From NCBI GenBank assembly GCA_964455935.1, contig CAYVZU010000011.1, forward strand, positions 1-51,858: a stretch of 51,858 nt of DNA, in the 5' to 3' direction. The notes below the pieces were generated by a model, which saw only the letters and a list, made by a program, of their open reading frames with translations, did not search any database and had not been told where the DNA came from. Shown piece after piece: positions 16,762-25,216 of the stretch. The stretch's first letter is position 1, and each line of letters opens with the position of its first letter. A program made the translations under genes and the position numbers. The stretch comes from CAYVZU01 sp964455935 (lineage in GTDB: Bacteria > Fibrobacterota > CAYVZU01).

Positions 16762-17432
16762 TGCTTAGCATCGTGGACGTTCATAAGAGCTATACCGATG
16801 CCGGCGGGCCGCTGCCCGTCCTTAAAGGGCTGAACCTGTCGGTCGACCGGGGACAATTCGCGGTGATCATGGGCGTTTCGGGCGCGGGAAAAAGCACGCT
16901 GCTCAATCTCCTGGGCGGGCTGGACCGGCCGGACCGGGGGAGCATATTGATTGCGGACACCGACATTACCCGGCTTCGCGACGAGGCTTTGGCGAAATTT
17001 CGCAATCAAAGGATCGGGTTTGTGTTTCAATTCCATCACCTGCTGCCGGAGTTCGACTTGCTTGAAAACACCATGATGCCCGGCCTGATCGCGGGCCAAA
17101 CGCGCGAGGAGCTTCTGCCGCGCGCCCGTGAACTGCTGGAGGCCGTGGACTTGCAGAACCGTTCCACACACCGCCCGCTGGAATTATCCGGCGGCGAATG
17201 CCAGCGGGCCGCCGTAGCGCGTGCTCTCATGAATGCTCCCGATTTGGTGTTGGCCGATGAACCATCGGGCAATCTGGACAAAGGAAATTCCGAACGGCTG
17301 CATGGTCTATTGCGGCGGCTCTGCGACGATCGGAAGGTGACCTTTATGATCGCAACCCACAATGAACACCTCGCATCGGTTGCGAACAGGATTTACCGCC
17401 TGTCGGGGGGTGTTTTGGCAGAGGGAGAGTGA
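16761..17432 (+). CDS. lolD: Lipoprotein-releasing ABC transporter ATPase, LolD family
   Basis: A 223-residue ABC ATPase that powers LolC/E. Walker A GVSGAGKST, Q-loop FVFQFHHLLPEF, Walker B LVLADEPSGNLD and the H-loop ATHNEH are all present. The signature reads LSGGECQRAAVARAL, with Cys where the family normally has Gln (LSGGEQQR). The start is ATG 16761, overlapping the lolC TGA, with GGTGGGG just upstream; GTG 16758 is less likely. Stop lies one base before the mcsA ATG, so lolC-lolD-mcsA-mcsB is one operon. Confidence 0.92.
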   Translation: MLSIVDVHKSYTDAGGPLPVLKGLNLSVDRGQFAVIMGVSGAGKSTLLNLLGGLDRPDRGSILIADTDITRLRDEALAKFRNQRIGFVFQFHHLLPEFDLLENTMMPGLIAGQTREELLPRARELLEAVDLQNRSTHRPLELSGGECQRAAVARALMNAPDLVLADEPSGNLDKGNSERLHGLLRRLCDDRKVTFMIATHNEHLASVANRIYRLSGGVLAEGE

Positions 17433-17433
17433 A

Positions 17434-17925
17434 ATGCTTTGTGAAGAATGCGGTAAGAACAATGCCGTTGTTCATTTCACCCAAATGATCAATGGTGACA
17501 AGACGGAGAGAAACATCTGCAAGGAGTGCGCCGCGAAGAAGGGATTCCAGCCCGCCGTTGGGACGGTGGATAATATTGTTTCGAAAATCATCGCCGATCA
17601 CGGCGATGCGCTACCCGACGAATCCGGGGCCCTGACCTGCCGCAACTGCGGCGCGTCTTACCGGGAGTTCAAAAGCACCGGCCGCCTGGGATGCAGCGTC
17701 TGCTATACGGCTTTTGAGGACCGCCTTACCGAGTTGCTGCGCAAAATCCACGGCAGCACCCGACATGCAGGCAAAGTGCCGGCGCACAAGGCCGATGTGG
17801 TGCTGCTCATTCAGCGCGTGGAGGAACTGCGCGAACGCTTGCGTCGGGCGGTGCAGTCGGAGCAGTTCGAGGAAGCGGCCCTGTTGCGCGATGAAATCAA
17901 ACGGCTGGAGGCCGAGAAGCAATGA
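17434..17925 (+). CDS. mcsA: McsA-like zinc-finger/UVR-motif activator of protein arginine kinase
   Basis: A 163-residue protein with two CxxC pairs in the N-terminal half (MLCEECGKNN and ICKECAAKKG) and two more centrally (LTCRNCGASY and LGCSVCYTAF), the zinc-binding pattern of McsA. The C terminus (about 125-163) is a UVR motif coiled coil, LIQRVEELRERLRRAVQSEQ then EEAALLRDEIKRLE. McsA activates the arginine kinase McsB and, in Firmicutes, links it to CtsR and ClpC. GAGGGAGAG precedes ATG 17434. The stop overlaps the mcsB start (ATGA). Confidence 0.9.
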   Translation: MLCEECGKNNAVVHFTQMINGDKTERNICKECAAKKGFQPAVGTVDNIVSKIIADHGDALPDESGALTCRNCGASYREFKSTGRLGCSVCYTAFEDRLTELLRKIHGSTRHAGKVPAHKADVVLLIQRVEELRERLRRAVQSEQFEEAALLRDEIKRLEAEKQ

Positions 17926-18980
17926 GCCTGCTTGACGACCACCTGGCCGGATCCCTGCCTGCCTGGCTCTCCGCCACAGGCCCGGATTCGGACCTGGTGC
18001 TTTCGAGCCGGATTCGGCTGGCCCGCAATTTGGCCGGTCATAAGTTCGTTCGCGCGGCCGCGAACGAAGATCGCATGGAGGTGTTTCGCATCGCGGCCGA
18101 CCCGGTGCGAATCTCGCTGGACCCCAAAAACGGCCGCCTTGTCGCGGTGGATCCGCTTGACGATCTCCACCGTCAGTTTCTTGTCGAGCGAAGACTGATC
18201 AGCCCGGACATGCAGCGCCAGGAAGGCAAACGGGGTGTTGTGGTCGATGCCGAACAGTTGGCCTCGGTCATGATCAATGAGGAAGACCATCTCCGGCTTC
18301 AATGCATCCAGTCGGGCTTCAGTCCGGCTTCGGCCTGGGCGGTCCTGGACCGGATCGATACGGAGCTTTCGAACAAGCTTGAATTCGCCTTTTCCGAGCG
18401 TTGGGGTTTTCTTACAGCCTGTCCCACCAACACGGGAACCGGGCTGCGTGTCTCGGTCCTTATCCACCTTCCGGCCCTGGTCTTGACCAAGAATATCGAG
18501 AAGGTGATCCAGGGCATCAATCAGCTTGGTTTGACGGTGCGCGGGTTCTACGGCGAGGGCTCGGAGGTGTTGGGAAATCTGTTTCAGATCTCGAACCAGA
18601 CCACGTTGGGAAAGAGCGAGAAGGAGATTCTCGAAACCCTAGAAAAAGTCATCCAACAGATCATCGGGCACGAGAGGACGGCCTGGGCCACGTTGCTCGA
18701 AGAGGCGCGTCCGCAGATCGAGGACAAGGTTTGGCGCGCCTATGGGATTCTCAGAAACGCCCGCCTGATGAATTCCAATGAATTCATGAGCATCTCTTCA
18801 GCCGTGCGCCTGGGAATCGCCCTTGGCATCATCAAAGACCTGCCCGTGCGCACGCTCAATGAACTGATGGCCCGACTCCAACCGGCCCACCTGCAAATCC
18901 ACCACGGCAAGGAAATGGAACCCACCCAGCGTGATCTCCTGCGCGCGCAAATCGTGCGCGAACGGCTCTCCGGCAATTAG
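17922..18980 (+). CDS. mcsB: Protein-arginine kinase McsB
   Basis: A 352-residue ATP:guanido phosphotransferase that phosphorylates arginines in proteins, marking them for ClpC-ClpP in Firmicutes. VLSSRIRLARNLAG (phosphate-binding arginines), VVVDAEQLASVMINEEDHLRLQ (the NEEDH element), and LTACPTNTGTGLRVSV (equivalent to the CPSNLGTGLR active-site loop of creatine/arginine kinases) are all visible. The C-terminal part includes RDLLRAQIVRERL. ATG 17922 overlaps the mcsA stop by four bases. Neither ctsR nor clpC follows; the only Clp gene in the window is clpP at 25217. Confidence 0.93.
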   Translation: MSLLDDHLAGSLPAWLSATGPDSDLVLSSRIRLARNLAGHKFVRAAANEDRMEVFRIAADPVRISLDPKNGRLVAVDPLDDLHRQFLVERRLISPDMQRQEGKRGVVVDAEQLASVMINEEDHLRLQCIQSGFSPASAWAVLDRIDTELSNKLEFAFSERWGFLTACPTNTGTGLRVSVLIHLPALVLTKNIEKVIQGINQLGLTVRGFYGEGSEVLGNLFQISNQTTLGKSEKEILETLEKVIQQIIGHERTAWATLLEEARPQIEDKVWRAYGILRNARLMNSNEFMSISSAVRLGIALGIIKDLPVRTLNELMARLQPAHLQIHHGKEMEPTQRDLLRAQIVRERLSGN

Positions 18981-19253
18981 TTCACAGTGTTTCTCAATAC
19001 ATGCTGAAGGCGGCTGACCCAAGTCAGGTGGACCAGCTTTAAGCCTTTTTGGCAAAGAACGCCGGCCAGTGCAGGGCAAGGTCCAGATCGCCGCTCAATT
19101 GGTAGGAGGTCGAGGCTTTGTCGTGTTGCCAGCGGGCTGTGCAGAGCAGGCCAATCCAATAGAATATCTCCGAACGAGCATGGCTTAGCATGTCTTCCGC
19201 AGTTGGCGATAGGAAGTGGTGATTTTGATTTCGCATTTTTGATCCTGATTTCT
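18981..19253. other. Spacer with short unassigned minus-strand frame
   Basis: No gene is recognised. A minus-strand frame ending at 19039 reads LSHARSEIFYWIGLLCTARW and then GDLDLALHWPAFFAKKA; its composition is protein-like but it has no supported start, and it lies just downstream of a decayed transposase, so it may be another remnant. Confidence 0.3.
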
Positions 19254-19530
19254 TCACTGCAATTTGTGTTTGGTCAGGGCCTCCGGCAGATGCAGGCCGA
19301 GCTTGTGAAGGAGCACCTGAGTCGGCTTCTCCGGGCGGGCAATTGTCCTGGGTTTTATTTTCCCTCCTTCACCACGTCAGCCAGTTTGTTCTCCTTGATT
19401 TCCTCCAGTACTTTCCGGGGCTCAGTTTCCAGTTCCTTGTTCTTGCAGTGTTGCCCCAACATTTCCTTTCGTGCGAAGTAGGGTGAATAGGCCCGCCTTG
19501 ATATGACCGACCCGGGCTTTGCACCGGTTT
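19254..19530 (-). pseudogene. Decayed C-terminal part of an IS1634-like (DDE) transposase
   Basis: Reading leftwards, one frame carries RKEMLGQHCKNKELETEP then VLEEIKENKLADVVKEGK and stops (TAA, 19356-19354); shifting frame by two, TIARPEKPTQVLLHKLGLHL then PEALTKHKLQ follows and stops at 19254. This order, an LEEL/LEEI helix followed by a PTxxQxxLLxxLGxxLPExL tail, is the usual end of IS1634-family transposases. Further upstream (to about 19530) another frame has ARVGHIKAGLFTLL, like the region before it in that family. At least two frame changes make it a pseudogene. Family assignment rests on pattern recall. Confidence 0.45.
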
Positions 19531-19589
19531 CGAAGGCGGGCCGTCATGGCGGATTATGGGCGAACGGCAAATCCAAATCAAGCCGGAGC

Positions 19590-21725
19590 TCAGCTTTCCA
19601 GCAGTGCGGCGGTACCCGTCTTCCAGTCGGCGTCGATCAGCCGCGGCACGCGGACCTGAGCCAGGGGCATGCCTGCCCGGTCCAGGCCAGCCACCTTGTC
19701 GATGACCAGGCCGGCCAGCGCATCGAAGATGCCCCAGATCGCGATCCCGCGGGGATAGAAACAAAGATTGTTGCCGTTGAAGGTCTCAAAAAAGAGCTTC
19801 GGTTCCTGCGTATTTGTGAGTACCTGCCATTCCCAATAGCGGTCGGCCAGGTGGCGCAGATCCACTCCGCGATAAAATGCTGCAATATCGCGAAGCATGT
19901 TCATTGAGATCCAGCCCGGGTTGCCCGATTGGCCGGCAAGGCCCGCCATTGCCTCGGACGACGCCACGGTTTGCGGCATAAAATCCGTATGCACGCAGCC
20001 GTATTCGCGCAGACACCGCTCCGTGGCAACCCGCAGGTCCTTGGCGATCCTGCCGCGGTCGATGCCCAGGTCGAGGCCGACCATGTCCAGCAAGGCCATG
20101 CCGTTGACCGTGTAGATGTGGGGTGCGTTCCAGCCCGGCACCTCCTCGAAGTTGACCGGCTTGCCCGACCACGGGTCAATAAGGCCGGCCCCGCTCTTGT
20201 CGAGCAGTGTCACAAAGTGATCGTGATCCCAGCCCTTGGCCTGGATCGCGGCCCGAATCTTATCTGCCTGCTTATTGCAGTCGGCTAGGCCGTCGGTTCT
20301 GCCCAGATACTCCAGAATGGCCGCCCCGGCCGCAAGCGCAGCCAGCGTTTTGACCGCAAGATATATCTGCTGTTTTCCATACTGGATCGCAGGCGAGGCG
20401 TCATCGATGGTATTGGCGACCCCTTTGTCGGGCACCCCGTTTCCGCTGCTGTCGGCCTGGCGCAGGAAGGCAAGGTATTTGCCAATGGTTTCGGCGTGAA
20501 GCCGGAGCATTGAGTCGTCGCCGGTCCGGCGGTGATAGCAGTAAGACAGGATGAGGTAATTTGCTGTTTCCTCCACCTCCATTTCATGGGTGTAGTTCTG
20601 GCCGTTGGCCGAGGCGTGGGCACCCGTATCGTGCGAAAGAAAAAGCGTTCCCCGGCCACGCTCGCCCAAGCATAGGACTCCATCTTTGGAGAACTCGGGC
20701 CAGAATTGCAATTCGTATTTAAGCAGTTCGGGCCAGACCGCGAGATAGAAGGGGGTCTGGGTGTATTCGACGTCCACGGTCGAGTGGAAATAGCAGCTGC
20801 CCTCCCATACGCTCAGCCAGTCGGTCCCGTCCCGGTCGACCCACCAGGTGTCGGCCAGCCATGCATGCAGCGTCTGTGCAAGCAGATTATTGATGCTCTT
20901 TGAACAGTTGTTGCGGGCCACAATGCCGTCCACGACAGTCGCGTTCTCGAAGAGAGCGGCCGGGTTGTCCTTTGCCCATTGAACCACGTCGTCCAGGCCC
21001 TTGAAGAGGGTCGCATATTTGAATGGGTGGCGTTTTTTCTGAATTTCCATGACCGGCGCCGAATGCATACACCAGGCTAGGTCCAAGCTGGCCTGCGATC
21101 CGGAATCGAAACGAACCTTCTGCTCGAAACGGCGCTTCGACAGCCGGCCCGAAAGAGCGACGATGGCATCGGCTTGGACAAGAACTTCCTGGCTGGGCCG
21201 CCGTAAAGCGGCTTCCGAATCTCCGGTAACGCTGCGCGTGCTCGGAAACTCCACATCCAACCGGTCCCTTTCGCCGTCCCGGCAATGCAGATCCTTTTCC
21301 TCGAGCTCAAAAAAGAGAACAGCCGATGCGATCTCCTTTTCCCTGCGCGTCCACCGGAATTGGCCGGCCAGTTTCGATGCCTGCAGGCGGATTCCCAGCA
21401 CGGGCGTGGTGGAAAAGGTGGCGTCGCGGGGCCGGAACGGGGTCACTACGGTCAACTTCATCTTGATTGCCGTTGTGGGGTCGATGCCCATGAGAGAAAA
21501 ACTGCAGGGCGAGATCCGCTGGTCGTGAAAGGCGAAACCCTTCGCATCGGAACACAAGGGCAGTACATGCTCTTTGCCGTCGACGAGAATGCCCGCACGG
21601 ATCCCGAACCGGGGCAGCCGTTCGAAGGTATCGAAGCGGATCATGCCGCATTCCCGGGCAATGGGGTCGAATAGAATTCCATGTCGTGATCCAAGGACGG
21701 TTACGGCGTCGCACATCAGCTGCAT
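19590..21725 (-). CDS. Glycoside hydrolase, GH52-like (alpha/alpha barrel; beta-xylosidase candidate)
   Basis: A 711-residue protein without signal peptide, so probably cytoplasmic. The first 260 residues are beta-rich; from about 280 on it is an alpha/alpha toroid. Landmarks: LSHDTGAHASANGQNYTHEM, VEETANYLILSYCYHRRTGD, DSSGNGVPDKGVANTIDDAS, QIYLAVKTLAALAAGAAILE, and FETFNGNNLCFYPRGIAIW at the end. The layout, length and the FYPRG ending resemble GH52 beta-xylosidases, while the central EETANYLIL part is also like DUF4965/GtaA proteins, so the family call is tentative. GAGGAG six bases upstream fixes ATG 21725. It stands alone between transposon remnants, divergent from a truncated alcohol dehydrogenase. 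Confidence 0.6.
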   Translation of the reverse strand: MQLMCDAVTVLGSRHGILFDPIARECGMIRFDTFERLPRFGIRAGILVDGKEHVLPLCSDAKGFAFHDQRISPCSFSLMGIDPTTAIKMKLTVVTPFRPRDATFSTTPVLGIRLQASKLAGQFRWTRREKEIASAVLFFELEEKDLHCRDGERDRLDVEFPSTRSVTGDSEAALRRPSQEVLVQADAIVALSGRLSKRRFEQKVRFDSGSQASLDLAWCMHSAPVMEIQKKRHPFKYATLFKGLDDVVQWAKDNPAALFENATVVDGIVARNNCSKSINNLLAQTLHAWLADTWWVDRDGTDWLSVWEGSCYFHSTVDVEYTQTPFYLAVWPELLKYELQFWPEFSKDGVLCLGERGRGTLFLSHDTGAHASANGQNYTHEMEVEETANYLILSYCYHRRTGDDSMLRLHAETIGKYLAFLRQADSSGNGVPDKGVANTIDDASPAIQYGKQQIYLAVKTLAALAAGAAILEYLGRTDGLADCNKQADKIRAAIQAKGWDHDHFVTLLDKSGAGLIDPWSGKPVNFEEVPGWNAPHIYTVNGMALLDMVGLDLGIDRGRIAKDLRVATERCLREYGCVHTDFMPQTVASSEAMAGLAGQSGNPGWISMNMLRDIAAFYRGVDLRHLADRYWEWQVLTNTQEPKLFFETFNGNNLCFYPRGIAIWGIFDALAGLVIDKVAGLDRAGMPLAQVRVPRLIDADWKTGTAALLES

Positions 21726-21873
21726 TGAAAACTCCTCTGTTCGGTGTTACTGGCCGCAGGCAAAGGCAAACTAAAAAGTCGTGACCGCCTCCTGCAACAG
21801 GATTACCGCGCTCTGTTGCCTGTAAAGATTTAACTTTGAGATCCTTCATCCAAAGCTCAACGGGGGGTGCACA

Positions 21874-22017
21874 ATGAGAGCGCTGGCCAAGACGGCTTCG
21901 GGCAAAGGCAATGTCGAACTGCGCGATGCGCTCGTTCCCGGCATTGGAGAAGACGACGCGCTCATGGAGGTTTCGCTCTGCGGCGTGTGCGGCGGCGATC
22001 TACACATTGATACCGGC
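21874..22017 (+). pseudogene. N-terminal fragment of a zinc-dependent alcohol dehydrogenase
   Basis: Begins MRALAKTASGKGNVELRD and runs through EVSLCGVCGGDLHIDTG: the start of medium-chain alcohol/sorbitol-type dehydrogenases, including the catalytic-zinc Cys in CGxCGxDLH. After 48 codons the similarity stops and IS3 transposase sequence begins in the same frame. The NAD-binding domain is gone. GGGGGTG nine bases before the ATG shows that the gene's own translation signal is intact. Confidence 0.8.
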
Positions 22018-22330
22018 CTGCACGCCGTTCAATATCGCTGTGGTGGCTTCCGCAAGACCATTCGCAGTTCCGATTTCGTCAGAGCATGAATCGTAAAGGC
22101 GACTGTTGGAACAATGCTGTGGCTGAATCGTTCTTTCATCTTTTGAAATCTGAGTTGATCAACCCCGAAAACCTACAGACAAAGGAGGCCATTGAGCGCG
22201 CAATTTTCGAGTACATTGAAATCGAGTTCAATCGCAGGCGACGACACTCCGCCATCGGTTACATAATGCCGGAGGAGTTCGAACGCCTGGCTGCGTGAGC
22301 TTGACGGTGTGTCCATTTTTTTGAGGAAGT
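22018..22330 (+). mobile_element. 3' fragment of an IS3-family element, fused to the dehydrogenase and frameshifted
   Basis: From 22018 the dehydrogenase frame reads VQYRCGGFRKTIRSSDFV, an OrfB segment (HSDRGxQY...), then stops at 22089. One base out of register, the next part (22083-22298) continues as SMNRKGDCWNNAVAESFFHL and ends RRRRHSAIGYIMPEEFERLA. So a one-base deletion near 22080 split the transposase. The element's end, TGTCCATTTTTTT to GAAGT (22310-22330), matches the copy at 81-100. The left part of the IS and the rest of the host gene have been lost, so this is a dead fragment. Confidence 0.82.
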
Positions 22331-22672
22331 GATGGCATTGAATAGGGCCAGGGGTTACGGGTTTGATGATAGGGGTAGACATAATATCGAAAGTCCGTCT
22401 CTACCCACCAACGTCCCCTCCGGAAAACCCAACTTCTTACATCGAACGGCAGACGCCTAACGTCCGATCCAAGCTGCCATTCCTGTCTTCCTCCCCGGAC
22501 AATTCTGTCCTGACTAATTCGGCTCCAATCGTAGGTCCTTGAGATGGACGTCGCCACAAGTCGTTGGCCTGGATAAGGTTATTGCGCCGCATGGTCAGCA
22601 TAATGTATTGATGTGAGAACGTGGCATTTCTTTTGCGTTTAACCTTGCTTGGGTCATGGAGGGAGGTACGTC
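22331..22672. other. 342-bp spacer with no recognised gene
   Basis: Between the IS3 fragment and the first FecR gene. Minus-strand reading gives an aromatic- and Arg-rich stretch (WVFRRGRWWVETDF at about 22390-22430) but with no supported start and running into the IS end; I do not call it. The last 15 bases hold GGGAGGT, the ribosome site for 22673. The promoter was not located with confidence. Confidence 0.3.
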
Positions 22673-23875
22673 ATGAGAACAAGAAAAGGTCTAATCCTTC
22701 TGGTGTTGCTCTGCGCAGGATCTTTTGCCTGGGCGGAGAAAGAGATTACGGCATCCATCTCGCTGCTTGTCGGCAAGGTGGAGGTTCGAAAAGCCGGCAA
22801 GCATGATTGGGCTTTTGCCCGGCAAGGCCAACAGTTGCTCAACAACGACATGCTGCGAACCAATGCCAGTTCACGCGCCGAACTCAAATATTCCGATGGC
22901 AGCGTTCTGGTGGTTCGTGAGAATTCCCAAGTGCTGCTCAATGCCACCGTAACGGGCGAACGCAGCCGCCTGCAATCCAAGTACGTTACCACCTTCTTCG
23001 GCGCCGTCTATTTTGTGGTTAAGGAGGCAATGCCCAAAACCTTTGTCCACCGGGTTTATACGCCAACGGCTGTGGTCTCGATCCGGGGAACGAGTTTTGC
23101 CGTTGAGGTGGAGCCCAAGACCGGCCTGACCGATGTCAGCGTGACCAGCGGCACGGTTCTGGTCAACAACATTCTCATGAGCGAGGAGTTTTTCGTCAAG
23201 GCGGGATACAAGACGCAAGTGGCCCTGAACCAGCCGCCGGTCCGGCCGCGGGCGATTCAGTCCAAAGACCTTGAGGGGCTCTCCATCTGGGTTAGCAGCG
23301 AACTTCTCCAGGCCGAACGGGCCGAGGAAGTGGCCCGGGCCGGCCGCAACGCAACCGTTATCACCGGCAAGGCCGCCGATCGGATTGTGCTCACGAAGTT
23401 TGCTGATCTTTCGGGGTTCGGGGGCAACTGGGACATTGCCCTGGGGTTGACGAAAATGATCGGGGATGAACTCAAGAAAAAGACCAGCGCTGAAATTCAG
23501 GTGGTCGCGGATGCAAAAGCCGATCCGGATGAATTGGGGCGCACGACCAATGCCCGGTGGGTGATCACCGGCGAGATCGAGACCTTCGAACTGAACAAGG
23601 AAGCCGAGATCTCGGTGGAAGCCGACAAATATACCGAATTCTACAAGGCCCGGATCGGTATTTTATTGAGCATCGTGGATCCGCAAAGCGGGAGCGTGGT
23701 GCGCAGGATTCGTCTGCTGGAGGACATTAAGGCGGACGATACGCCGGCCAACGATTGGAAAACAGTGGGGACATATCCGTTCGATCTCAAGGACAAACGG
23801 TTTAAGGCAAGCGTTGTTGGACGGGTCGTCGAAAAGGCCTTGAAGCGGATCTCGCTGGAAGCGGGTACGCTGTAG
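22673..23875 (+). CDS. Exported FecR-domain protein with C-terminal CsgG/FlgT-like domain (1)
   Basis: A 400-residue secreted protein. Signal peptide residues 1-21 (LILLVLLCAGSFAWA). The FecR domain (about 25-165) has LVGKVEVRKAGKHDW, LLNNDMLRTNASSRAEL, and YTPTAVVSIRGTSFAVEV, the last being the hallmark of the family. Residues 240-395 (LTKFADLSGFGGNWDIALGL, NARWVITGEIETFEL, and the final VVGRVVEKALKRI helix) resemble periplasmic lipoprotein folds of the CsgG/TolB-N type. GGAGGT five bases before ATG 22673. The next gene is its paralogue nine bases downstream. FecR domains often sense or bind surface structures; the real role here is unknown. Confidence 0.78.
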   Translation: MRTRKGLILLVLLCAGSFAWAEKEITASISLLVGKVEVRKAGKHDWAFARQGQQLLNNDMLRTNASSRAELKYSDGSVLVVRENSQVLLNATVTGERSRLQSKYVTTFFGAVYFVVKEAMPKTFVHRVYTPTAVVSIRGTSFAVEVEPKTGLTDVSVTSGTVLVNNILMSEEFFVKAGYKTQVALNQPPVRPRAIQSKDLEGLSIWVSSELLQAERAEEVARAGRNATVITGKAADRIVLTKFADLSGFGGNWDIALGLTKMIGDELKKKTSAEIQVVADAKADPDELGRTTNARWVITGEIETFELNKEAEISVEADKYTEFYKARIGILLSIVDPQSGSVVRRIRLLEDIKADDTPANDWKTVGTYPFDLKDKRFKASVVGRVVEKALKRISLEAGTL

Positions 23876-23884
23876 GAGGACGCC

Positions 23885-25051
23885 ATGAAAGCGCATCACC
23901 GGATCCTCGTTGCTTGCTGTCTGATGCAAGCCGCCGGCGTCTGGGCCGACAGCCAGATCAAGGCCGTTGCGGGCCGGGTCGAAATTCGCAAGGCCGGCCA
24001 AACAGGCTGGGCTTTGGCGGGATGCAACACGGTAATCGCCAACAACGACATGCTGCGGACAGGGCCCGACGGCCGAGCCGAGGTCTCGCATGATGACGGC
24101 AGCGAAGTGCTGCTGGCGCCCAGCTCACAAATCCTGTTTAATTATGCTGGTTCCACCGGAAACCGGCGGTTGGCGACCCGGTATGCAACTGCGTTTTTCG
24201 GGGCCATTTATTTTGTGGTCCGCGAGGCCCTGCCCAAGCCGGCCTTGTACCGCATCTATACTCCTACGGCGGTCCTGACCATTCGGGGAACACGGTTTGG
24301 CGTGACCGTGGACCCGGTGGATGGCGCCACACTGCTTGAGGTCACCAGCGGCACCGTCATGGCCAAGAACCTGATTGTTCCGGGGGAATATTATGTCAAG
24401 ACCGGGCAGCGTACGCGCATTCTGCTCAATCAGCCGGCGCTTGCACCTTCGCTCATTTCGGCCGAGCGCAATGAAGAGCTGCGCAAATGGGTGGGGGAGA
24501 AGCGCATGCGTCCGGCCCGGGACAAGCAGCAATCGCGGGCAGCTCTCCAGCAGCAGACCATACTGGTGCTGCCGTTGGGGGATTTCTCCGGATTTCAAGG
24601 GCCATGGAACTTAAGCATGGACATGGCCAACCTTGTGGCTAGGGCGCTTGGCGCCGGCTCAGGGTTTAACGTCGTGGTTGTGGACGACAGGAGATTCGAG
24701 CTCGATGAACTGGCTCAGCTGCACAATGCCCGCCGGGTTGTGACCGGGGAGGTTGAGGTGTTCGAGCTCTCGCGTCAGGTTCGCATGCGCGCCACCGCCG
24801 ACCGATTAAGCGAAAAATGTACCGCGCGAATAGGACTGAACCTGATGGTACTGGATCCCTCAAGCCAATCGCTGGTTCAGCGGCTGGAGTGCACCGAGGA
24901 ACTTGAAATGGCCGATTGCGCCGGGGATTTGAAAAGGCTGTCCAAGACGCCGCTGGACCCGGCTGATCCTGTTGTGGCCGCCAGTGCCTTGGGCAAAGCC
25001 CTGGACCAGGTCCGGATCAAAGTGGCGACGTTGAAGACGGCACTGCAATAG
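23885..25051 (+). CDS. Exported FecR-domain protein with C-terminal CsgG/FlgT-like domain (2)
   Basis: A 388-residue paralogue of the preceding gene with the same plan: signal peptide (ILVACCLMQAAGVWA), FecR domain with VAGRVEIRKAGQTGW, NNDMLRTGPDGRAEV, FFGAIYFVVREALPKP and YTPTAVLTIRGTRFGVTV, then LPLGDFSGFQGPWNLSMDMA and NARRVVTGEVEVFEL in the C-terminal domain. Shared blocks are frequent but overall divergence is large, so the duplication is old. GGAGG precedes ATG 23885. The two proteins are probably co-expressed and may form a heteromer; that is inference. Confidence 0.78.
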   Translation: MKAHHRILVACCLMQAAGVWADSQIKAVAGRVEIRKAGQTGWALAGCNTVIANNDMLRTGPDGRAEVSHDDGSEVLLAPSSQILFNYAGSTGNRRLATRYATAFFGAIYFVVREALPKPALYRIYTPTAVLTIRGTRFGVTVDPVDGATLLEVTSGTVMAKNLIVPGEYYVKTGQRTRILLNQPALAPSLISAERNEELRKWVGEKRMRPARDKQQSRAALQQQTILVLPLGDFSGFQGPWNLSMDMANLVARALGAGSGFNVVVVDDRRFELDELAQLHNARRVVTGEVEVFELSRQVRMRATADRLSEKCTARIGLNLMVLDPSSQSLVQRLECTEELEMADCAGDLKRLSKTPLDPADPVVAASALGKALDQVRIKVATLKTALQ

Positions 25052-25216
25052 GAAAGCGGATAACGTCGAGCGTGCGGCTTGAAAACCGGACTGGGAAATA
25101 TGGGGAATGGCTGATCGGACTGTGCGCCAAACGTTACCCGCTTTTCTGCCGCCTTTTTGTAGTTACGCATTTCTTTTCTCCCGACTCCCTTCTTCCGTCC
25201 CCGACTTTCGTGCCGC

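Noticed and set aside
19039..19257. Possible small minus-strand gene (LSHARSEIFYWIGLL)
   Set aside because: Protein-like but has no ribosome site or recognisable family and sits among transposon debris; only noted in the spacer entry.
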